From positions 1 to 10,079 of the forward strand of contig JBPBPY010000111.1 in NCBI GenBank assembly GCA_050954505.1: 10,079 nucleotides of DNA, read 5' to 3'. The number at the start of each line of letters is the position of its first letter. The stretch's first letter is position 1. The position numbers and the translations under genes were made by a program. The notes under the pieces are model-generated. The model saw nothing but the letters and a program-made list of their open reading frames with translations. It was not told the DNA's origin and ran no database searches. This stretch comes from JAQGMO01 sp050954505. Lineage in GTDB: Bacteria > Pseudomonadota > Gammaproteobacteria > Burkholderiales > Burkholderiaceae_D. Of the stretch, positions 5,337 to 10,079 are shown piece by piece.

Positions 5337-7058
5337 TCATTGCGTCTTGTAATTGAACAGCAGGTTATATCTCAGGGCACGATCGGCTTCGTTGACCGGA
5401 CGCTCGCCCGTTGGCTTGGCCACCGACACATCGACGGAGTAATAGCGCATGTCGCTCAGCCGCAGTCCGAGTCCAACCGAACCCAGGTTTCCATGCGGTT
5501 GTGGCAAGGCGTTCAAGACCGTCTGCGACTTGTCCAGCACCACATAGGCCTGGATGCGTTTCAGGTAAGCGGTATCAAACACGAACGACCGGTTGCCTTC
5601 GACTGCCAGGCCCCAGCCACTGTCGCCGGTGGAATTGCTGGCAGCGTAACCCATGCCGAACAGCCTGCCACCGAAGCTGATCTGTTCCGTCTGCGGCAGG
5701 ACATTGCCGGAGTATTGGGCAATGCCGCTGATGACGGTGCCCCAGTTTCCTGCATACACATCGGTGCGCGAGAACTGGCCGCGAATACGGTTGAAGCGCA
5801 CGTTGGCAGTGTTGTTGGTGGCCCCCGCACCCAGCATGCCCAGTCCCTGGTAAATGCCACCCGACGCCTGCACCAAACTGGTTTCGGAAGACAGCTGCCA
5901 CGAATATTCCAGACTCAGTGCGCGCGTTTGCGAAGCCACCCTGATATCGGGCGCCAAGGCATTCTGGAACGCAAACGTATTGGCATTCTGTGCCGCATAA
6001 AAGCCGGCCGTGCCGGTCAGATTCCGATGGGCGTCGAGGATGAAAGGGTAGCCGACCGTCACTGCCGCACGTGTGGTCCTGCTCTCGTACTCGCTCTCCA
6101 ACCCCTGGGTAAGCAAGGCGGCACTGCGCGGATTGGCCGCGTAGTCATACACATTCACCTGCATCAGCACGCCGTCGGCGCCGATGGGCTGGGCGTAATT
6201 GAGGGCGTAGTACCGTTCGCGATCGGTGCCCTGCGGCTGCAAGGTGCTGATCGTGATCTGCTCGCCCAGCGCGGTGGCGCCATTTTCGGTTGCGGAGACC
6301 AGCCCGCGCAAGCGGCTGGTGGTGGTGTCCATGTTGACCGATAGCGTAACCGGGCTGCGCTTGACATTGACCGTCATTTCCGATGCGCCATCGGTGGTCA
6401 CCGGTGGCGTGACCGAGGCGCTGATCTGCACGCTGGGTTCGAGCTGCATGAGGCCGGTAATGCGCTGGAAAGCCGCATTGGTCAATGGCCGCACGGTGCG
6501 CAATCGTGCCGCAATCGTTTCAAGCCGCCCTTGCACGTTGCTGGCATTGCCGGTAAACGAAATCTTTTCGACGTAACCCTCGACGATATTGACCTCGACA
6601 ATGTTCTTGTCGAAATTTTGCGCCGGCACATACGCAAACGACAATGGATAACCCCGGTCACGATAGAGTTTTGTCACGCGTTCGGCTGCCGCAACCAGCG
6701 CCGCGACACTCACGGCCTGGTTTGCCATTGGCGAAAATTCCTTAGCGACCAGCTCGAAAGGAATCGAATGCACGCCATCGATATTGAAATGGGCCGGCGT
6801 CACCATCTGACCGGCTGCTGCGCTCAACGCTGAATTCGCATCCGACTTTTGCAGCGTGATGGAGACCGGTGGCGTGTCGGGCAGCAGGTCCCTGGGCAGG
6901 CTGTCAACGGGATTGCCCTGCCCTGGCACCGGCCCTTCGGCAAACGTCTGTGTTGCAAACAAAAGCAGGCTGCATTGGATGAAGAGGAGAACCCCCCCTT
7001 TCGCCAATCCACCCTGCCCCGCCTTGCTGCGCATACCGCGCCAGATCGATGTGTTCAT
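5337..7058 (-). CDS. FhaC/ShlB/HecB-type (TpsB) two-partner secretion outer-membrane transporter
   Basis: This 573-residue Omp85-superfamily protein is expected to form a 16-stranded outer-membrane barrel that exports a partner protein from the periplasm. The N-terminus has a signal peptide with core GGVLLFIQCSLLLFATQTFA, cleaved near residue 40. A ShlB-type POTRA domain covers about 91-163 (FNIDGVHSIP, LYRDRGYPLSFAYVPAQ, VNIVEGYVEKI). A second POTRA covers about 166-234 (ISFTGN to MTVNVKR). The rest is barrel, with the loop-6 signature EQISFGGRLFGMGY followed by GDSGWGLAVE near 458-488. The position normally filled by Arg in V/I-R-G-Y/F is Met469. The last strand ends NLLFNYKTQ. The frame also permits a TTG start at 7079, but ATG 7058 gives a normal signal peptide. 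The gene follows the lipoprotein gene after 23 bp and is probably cotranscribed with it. Confidence 0.9.
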   Translation of the reverse strand: MNTSIWRGMRSKAGQGGLAKGGVLLFIQCSLLLFATQTFAEGPVPGQGNPVDSLPRDLLPDTPPVSITLQKSDANSALSAAAGQMVTPAHFNIDGVHSIPFELVAKEFSPMANQAVSVAALVAAAERVTKLYRDRGYPLSFAYVPAQNFDKNIVEVNIVEGYVEKISFTGNASNVQGRLETIAARLRTVRPLTNAAFQRITGLMQLEPSVQISASVTPPVTTDGASEMTVNVKRSPVTLSVNMDTTTSRLRGLVSATENGATALGEQITISTLQPQGTDRERYYALNYAQPIGADGVLMQVNVYDYAANPRSAALLTQGLESEYESRTTRAAVTVGYPFILDAHRNLTGTAGFYAAQNANTFAFQNALAPDIRVASQTRALSLEYSWQLSSETSLVQASGGIYQGLGMLGAGATNNTANVRFNRIRGQFSRTDVYAGNWGTVISGIAQYSGNVLPQTEQISFGGRLFGMGYAASNSTGDSGWGLAVEGNRSFVFDTAYLKRIQAYVVLDKSQTVLNALPQPHGNLGSVGLGLRLSDMRYYSVDVSVAKPTGERPVNEADRALRYNLLFNYKTQ

Positions 7059-7081
7059 TGAACTCGATGTGGAAGACAAGA

Positions 7082-8854
7082 TCAGTTTCTCAAGCCGGTT
7101 GACAATGCGTTGAGTGTCGTATTGGCCGTTGTTGCCAGGCCAGCCGTGGCGGTATTGACGACCGGCGTCACGCCAGCCAGCACGGTGTTGACGGCGCCGG
7201 TTGCAACATTGGCCACTGCCGCGACAGTCGTGCCTGCTGCTGCAACGGTGGTTGCCAGTGGTGCCGAGCTGACGACCGCGGTAATCGGTGCGGCAGCCAC
7301 GGAGGTCACAGCTGGCGCAGTATTCAAGGCAATGGCGAGCGGCACATTGACGGCAGCGCTGAGTACCGGCGTGTTCAAGGCAAGCGTGACCGGTGCACTG
7401 GAAACGGTATTGACGGTGTTGACGGTGTTGACGATGGGCGCGGTTGCCAGCGAAATGGCGATCGGTGCATTGATGGCGGCGCTGACGATTGGGGTGGACA
7501 GGGCAATCGTTGCCGGCGCTGCATTCACGGCGCTGGTCACTGGCGCCGTGCTCAGGGCGATCGTGGCAGAACCGGCGCCAACCGGAGTGGCGATCGGTGC
7601 GGTGCTCAAGGTGAGGTTCGCAGAGGTCGAGGCAAGATTGGCAGGCGTGGCGTTCAAGGCAACGTTGAGCGCCAGGGTGTTTGCTGATCCCGTGTTGGAA
7701 GCCGAGCCGTTTGGCGCACTGACCAGCGCACTGGTGTTGACCACGGCGATGCCGGTTTGCTGCACCACATTGCCCAGGTCCTGGACCGTGGCATTGTTGG
7801 ACCTGGTAAGACTGTTTCCGACATTGACGACTGCGGCACCGGTGCTGGCAACGACATTGCCCAGTGGTGTCACCGAACCAACCGCCTGGGTCAGCGTCAC
7901 GGCGTTGACGCTGATTGGAACGATCACTTTGCCCACAGTGGAAGCGACATTGCCGACCACGCCGGTGGTCAGCGTGGCCGACACCGGTGTGCTCAGGGCA
8001 CTGACATTCTCACCAACGTTGGTGATGACGGAACCGGCCAGGTTGGTCACCGGGCCGAGTTCATCGACGGGCAAGGACGAGACCACGGCGCCGGCATCCT
8101 GGACCACGGTGCCTGTTTTGGTCAGCAATGTCGCCGTGGTGCCCAGGGCGGTGCCGACCGGATTGTTCTGCAGTGTCAATGCATCGACGGTCTTGCCGGT
8201 GCTGCCCACCAGCTTGCCGGTATCGACGATCAAGTTCGCCAATGCCGATTGGGTTTCAGGCAGCACGGAAACGGTATCGGTAGCGCTGCCCAGTCCGGAA
8301 ACCGTCTTGCCCACTGCCTGCAGGATGCCGTTGGCATTCAGGTTGACGGTCGCCAGCCTGTTGGTGGTATTGCGGATTTGAGGAACTGAACCCGTTGAGG
8401 AGGTGCCAGACGTACCCGATGAACTCGCCGGGTTGGTGCCGCCATTGCCGTTGGCAGCGGTCGACGGGATGCTCGAACCGGTTCCGGCCGAGGTGCCGGC
8501 AGTGCCGGTAGTGCCGGGTGTACCGGTGCCAGATGATGATTGATCTGCCGAGGTGCCCGCCACGCTCAGCGTCGCTGAAAACTTCGAAACCGAACCACTT
8601 TGTGCCGTCGCCATTGAAGAACCCGACATCGAGGTGGACAGGTAGACCACGTCCTTGTCCGTTGAAGCCGGGCTTGCTGCGCCAGACAATGAGGCCGAAG
8701 CACTGGCAGCGGCCGTCGAAGCGTTGTTGACCAAGGTGGCCGATGCGCGTTGCTGCCCGGGACCCATGGTGCCGGAAACACCTGCACAGCCGATCAATGA
8801 AACACTGGCGGTCAAAACGAGCAAAAGATTCAAGTGGGTTTTCGAAGCAGCCAT
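7082..8854 (-). CDS. Repeat-rich Ser/Thr/Ala/Val lipoprotein, putative partner of the TpsB transporter
   Basis: The protein has 590 residues. The N-terminus is a lipoprotein signal: LLLVLTASVSL leads into the lipobox LIGC at residues 20-23. The +2 residue is Ala, which favours the outer membrane. Residues about 35-155 form a Ser/Thr/Gly/Ala linker. Residues about 160-380 carry loosely repeated Val/Gly/Asn/Thr motifs (LGNVVxxTGxAVVN type). Residues about 413-533 carry a regular 18-residue repeat, and the end is Ala/Thr/Val-rich. After the lipobox cysteine there is no other cysteine. I see no TPS haemagglutination domain. Similar Oxalobacteraceae proteins are, from memory, sometimes labelled collagen-like, but there are no Gly-X-Y runs here. 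ATG 8854 is preferred over TTG 8914 because AGGTG precedes it and the signal peptide then starts cleanly. The role as exported partner is inferred from the operon. Confidence 0.8.
   Translation of the reverse strand: MAASKTHLNLLLVLTASVSLIGCAGVSGTMGPGQQRASATLVNNASTAAASASASLSGAASPASTDKDVVYLSTSMSGSSMATAQSGSVSKFSATLSVAGTSADQSSSGTGTPGTTGTAGTSAGTGSSIPSTAANGNGGTNPASSSGTSGTSSTGSVPQIRNTTNRLATVNLNANGILQAVGKTVSGLGSATDTVSVLPETQSALANLIVDTGKLVGSTGKTVDALTLQNNPVGTALGTTATLLTKTGTVVQDAGAVVSSLPVDELGPVTNLAGSVITNVGENVSALSTPVSATLTTGVVGNVASTVGKVIVPISVNAVTLTQAVGSVTPLGNVVASTGAAVVNVGNSLTRSNNATVQDLGNVVQQTGIAVVNTSALVSAPNGSASNTGSANTLALNVALNATPANLASTSANLTLSTAPIATPVGAGSATIALSTAPVTSAVNAAPATIALSTPIVSAAINAPIAISLATAPIVNTVNTVNTVSSAPVTLALNTPVLSAAVNVPLAIALNTAPAVTSVAAAPITAVVSSAPLATTVAAAGTTVAAVANVATGAVNTVLAGVTPVVNTATAGLATTANTTLNALSTGLRN
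7256..7618 (-). repeat. About seven 18-residue beta-like repeats in the lipoprotein C-terminal half
   Basis: Successive units align as follows: ANLTLSTAPIATPVGAGS, ATIALSTAPVTSAVNAAP, ATIALSTPIVSAAINAP, IAISLATAPIVNTVNTV, VTLALNTPVLSAAVNVP, LAIALNTAPAVTSVAAAP and ITAVVSSAPLATTVAAAG. The consensus is x-[IL]-A-L-[SN]-T-A-P-[IV]-x-[ST]-A-V-N-A-A-P. Alternating hydrophobic residues suggest two short strands per unit, separated at the Ala-Pro steps. The units differ by substitution and by indels of one to several residues. Confidence 0.75.
7406..7432 (-). repeat. Three 9-bp tandem units encoding Val-Asn-Thr
   Basis: Plus-strand units GGTATTGAC, GGTGTTGAC and GGTGTTGAC encode VNT-VNT-VNT inside the fourth 18-residue protein repeat, making that unit longer than its neighbours. 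A 9-bp unit preserves the frame, so copy-number change would alter only repeat length. Confidence 0.7.
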
Positions 8855-8928
8855 GGTGACACCTGATGAAGTAGATGGATAAATTGTCGAACAAACGATT
8901 TGTGTCTTGAACAATGCCTACAGGAAAC

Positions 8929-8957
8929 AGAATATTTGTTTTTACCGTTTGTGTCAA
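8929..8957 (-). promoter_or_regulatory. Near-consensus sigma70 promoter of the lipoprotein-TpsB operon
   Basis: On the minus strand TTGACA (8957-8952), a 17-nt spacer and TATTCT (8934-8929) form a strong sigma70-type promoter: perfect -35, ideal spacing and a 4-of-6 -10. The surrounding 8881-9005 is markedly AT-rich against the GC-rich background, which could add an UP-like effect. Transcription would start near 8922, giving a leader of about 68 nt to ATG 8854. Confidence 0.65.
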
Positions 8958-9099
8958 TTATTTCGTTTTCTTCAAAGCAATTATTTTTACTGTTGCGCAA
9001 AAGAAACATGAGGGATTTGACTGCCTGGATATTTTTTTCGATCGCGCCATCGATGCCGGCATGTCACCTGGATGGGCAATGCAGGATAGTCGTGATTGA

Positions 9100-9125
9100 C
9101 AGGTTTTCGATGCAGGTTTTCGATG
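9100..9125. repeat. 13-bp perfect tandem duplication
   Basis: CAGGTTTTCGATG occurs twice head to tail (9100-9112 and 9113-9125). A degenerate third start (CAGGAATGCGATCG) follows from 9126. It lies about 140 bp upstream of the -35 box of the lipoprotein promoter. It could be a binding-site pair or simple slippage. Confidence 0.75.
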
Positions 9126-9330
9126 CAGGAATGCGATCGTCAAGTCGCGCAAAGGCGCCGGCGATTTCGATGTCGAGCGCCGAATCTGCAATCTCCGTGG
9201 AATGGCAAATTCAGCAATACGGGAAACGAGAGAGGAATGGGACAGATCGCGCAGGCGGCTTGGCAGCCGGCGCGGCGATGCCGTTCAACGGGACACAGTT
9301 CGTGGTCCGGCGGTCGCTATTGCCGAGGTC

Positions 9331-9372
9331 GCGGTTGCGGTTGCGGTTGCGGTTGCGGTTGCGGTTGCGGTT
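9331..9372. repeat. Perfect (GCGGTT)7 microsatellite
   Basis: Seven exact, uninterrupted copies of GCGGTT cover 42 bp. On the minus strand the array (AACCGC units) begins 30 nt after the stop codon of the lyase-like gene. Lack of divergence between units suggests recent expansion or ongoing slippage. No reading frame through it is credible, although a hexamer keeps all frames open and so creates artificial Gly-Cys ORFs. Confidence 0.9.
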
Positions 9373-9402
9373 TCATTATGGTGGTTGCCGCTGCCGTGTT
9401 GC

Positions 9403-10079
9403 TCAGGCTGCCTGCGCTTGCGCCTGCTCTGCCGCCAGCCTGGCGCGCCGTTTCCTGAACCAGGTCATGCTGCGCCCACCGAGCGGGCGCAGGAGCTTGC
9501 CTTCGACATACTCGATTGCCGCGACCAGCCGGTCGGCATCGATACCGGTGGCAAAACCGGCCTGCTCGGCCATCAGGACAAGGTCTTCGGTGGCCAGATT
9601 ACCGGCCGCACCGGGCGCGAATGGACAACCACCCAAGCCGGCAGTGCTGCTGTCGAAGCGGCGAATGCCGGCTTCGATTCCCGCCCAGGCCAGGGCCGTG
9701 CCAAGCCCACGCGTGTCGTGCAGATGCAATGCCAGCACATCGAGGGGAATGCTCTGTTTCAGGATCGCCAGCCGGTCGCGCACCTGGGCCGGACCCGCTG
9801 CGCCAATGGTGTCGGCAATCACGATCTCGCCGGCGCCGGCCGCCGCCATGCGCTCGGAGAGTTCAACCACCGGCTGGATGTCGGTCACGCCTTCGAACGG
9901 GCACTCGAACGCCACCGCCACATAGGCGCGCGTGCGCAAGCCGGCACGCTGCGCGGCAATCAGCGTTTCTTCACTCACGCGCGCTGCATCGGCCAGGCTC
10001 ATGTTGATGTTCTTGCGGTTCATGGTGTCGGTGGCCGAGAGCACGACTGCAATTTCGCGTGCGCCGGCTGCAATGGCGC
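9403..10079 (-). CDS. Hydroxymethylglutaryl-CoA lyase family enzyme, C-terminal 225 codons
   Basis: The gene enters from the right edge, so its start and N-terminal catalytic Arg-Asp are outside. The visible part is the C-terminal three quarters of an HMGL/DRE-TIM aldolase-type barrel, which cleaves HMG-CoA to acetoacetate and acetyl-CoA in leucine breakdown. The metal ligands lie in HLHD (His codons at 9724-9726 and 9718-9720). The signature GLGGCPFAPGAAGN holds the catalytic Cys (9625-9627), and the Glu of NLATED is at 9586-9588. The spacings His-31-Cys and Cys-13-Glu equal those of human HMGL (His235, Cys266, Glu279). SATDTMNRKNINMS replaces the usual SE-x-F-x-x-KNIN sequence, so it may be a paralogue acting on a related 3-hydroxyacyl-CoA. 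The C-terminus ends in a basic then Ala/Gln-rich tail. Confidence 0.88.
   Translation of the reverse strand, partial: AIAAGAREIAVVLSATDTMNRKNINMSLADAARVSEETLIAAQRAGLRTRAYVAVAFECPFEGVTDIQPVVELSERMAAAGAGEIVIADTIGAAGPAQVRDRLAILKQSIPLDVLALHLHDTRGLGTALAWAGIEAGIRRFDSSTAGLGGCPFAPGAAGNLATEDLVLMAEQAGFATGIDADRLVAAIEYVEGKLLRPLGGRSMTWFRKRRARLAAEQAQAQAA

Larger units (their letters stand above)
8958..9402. other. 445-bp intergenic region without a convincing gene
   Basis: The region separates the 3' end of the HMG-CoA lyase-like gene from the lipoprotein promoter. Open frames across it on both strands have Arg/Ser/Cys-rich, non-coding-like composition and no plausible ribosome binding site or domain. It contains an AT-rich segment (8958-9005), a 13-bp tandem duplication (9100-9125) and a perfect hexamer microsatellite (9331-9372). 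No clear terminator with a T-tract was found downstream of the lyase gene. Confidence 0.6.

Noticed and set aside
5217..6344. 375-residue plus-strand open frame opposite the transporter gene
   Set aside because: It is antisense to a well-supported TpsB coding region and its product has no recognisable features.
7059..7079. TTG start extending the transporter by seven residues
   Set aside because: The extension (Ser/Thr-rich) lengthens the signal peptide n-region without a ribosome binding site; ATG 7058 is more plausible.
7110..8381. 423-residue plus-strand Ala/Val/Thr-rich open frame opposite the lipoprotein gene
   Set aside because: The codon bias and repeats of the lipoprotein gene produce a mirror low-complexity frame. 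It has no signal peptide, lipobox or ribosome binding site, whereas the minus strand has all three plus a promoter.
7082..8854. Collagen-like triple-helix protein
   Set aside because: Glycine is frequent but there is no run of Gly-X-Y triplets; the regular repeats are 18 residues long and beta-like.
8855..8914. TTG start extending the lipoprotein by 20 residues
   Set aside because: It would put polar residues before the lipoprotein signal and lies almost at the predicted transcription start. ATG 8854 has AGGTG at proper spacing.
9331..9372. Hexamer array as a CRISPR or telomere-like element
   Set aside because: There are no spacers between units and the array is internal to the sequence; it is a simple microsatellite.
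8900..9925. 341-residue plus-strand open frame spanning the intergenic region and the lyase-like gene
   Set aside because: It runs through the hexamer microsatellite, which keeps frames open, and then antisense to a clear HMG-CoA lyase family gene. Composition is Arg/Ser-rich and no domain is seen.

Overview
The window is GC-rich and strongly biased to the minus strand. It looks like chromosomal DNA of a Betaproteobacterium, probably Burkholderiales/Oxalobacteraceae (Massilia- or Janthinobacterium-like). That guess rests on codon usage and gene content, not on a database search. Every confidently recognised gene is on the minus strand, so transcription runs from high to low coordinates. No rRNA, tRNA, insertion sequence or CRISPR array was recognised.

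Left part (about 1-4495): a paoABC operon encodes a periplasmic molybdenum aldehyde oxidoreductase of the xanthine oxidase family. Order in transcription is paoA (Tat-exported 2x[2Fe-2S] subunit), paoB (FAD plus [4Fe-4S]) and paoC (molybdenum cofactor, catalytic). The genes are coupled: a 4-bp ATGA overlap joins paoA and paoB, and 4 bp separate paoB and paoC. All cofactor cysteines and the catalytic Arg440/Glu692 pair are present. After paoC comes a 66-codon low-complexity frame with a degenerate hexamer repeat, then the first 32 codons of a TauE/SafE-type (TSUP) permease cut by the window edge. The maturation chaperone gene paoD, which follows paoC in E. coli, is not there. The 384-bp region upstream of paoA holds a perfect 8-bp inverted repeat and four 10-bp tandem repeats, both plausible regulator sites.

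Middle (about 4496-5336): a possible 97-residue basic protein on the plus strand and an 86-residue uncharacterised protein on the minus strand. The two converge on a stem-loop. The 86-residue gene has a good sigma70-like promoter.

Right-centre (about 5337-8957): a two-gene operon behind a near-consensus sigma70 promoter. The first gene encodes a 590-residue Ser/Thr/Ala/Val-rich lipoprotein ending in about seven 18-residue beta-like repeats. The second encodes an FhaC/ShlB-type (TpsB) outer-membrane transporter with two POTRA domains. The pair resembles two-partner secretion, but the putative cargo carries a lipobox and no recognisable TPS domain. The transporter also lacks the conserved arginine of its loop-6 motif. 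This is the best candidate here for an undescribed system.

Right edge (8958-10079): a 445-bp stretch without a convincing gene, containing a 13-bp tandem duplication and a perfect (GCGGTT)7 microsatellite, then the C-terminal 225 codons of an HMG-CoA lyase-family enzyme that continues past the window.
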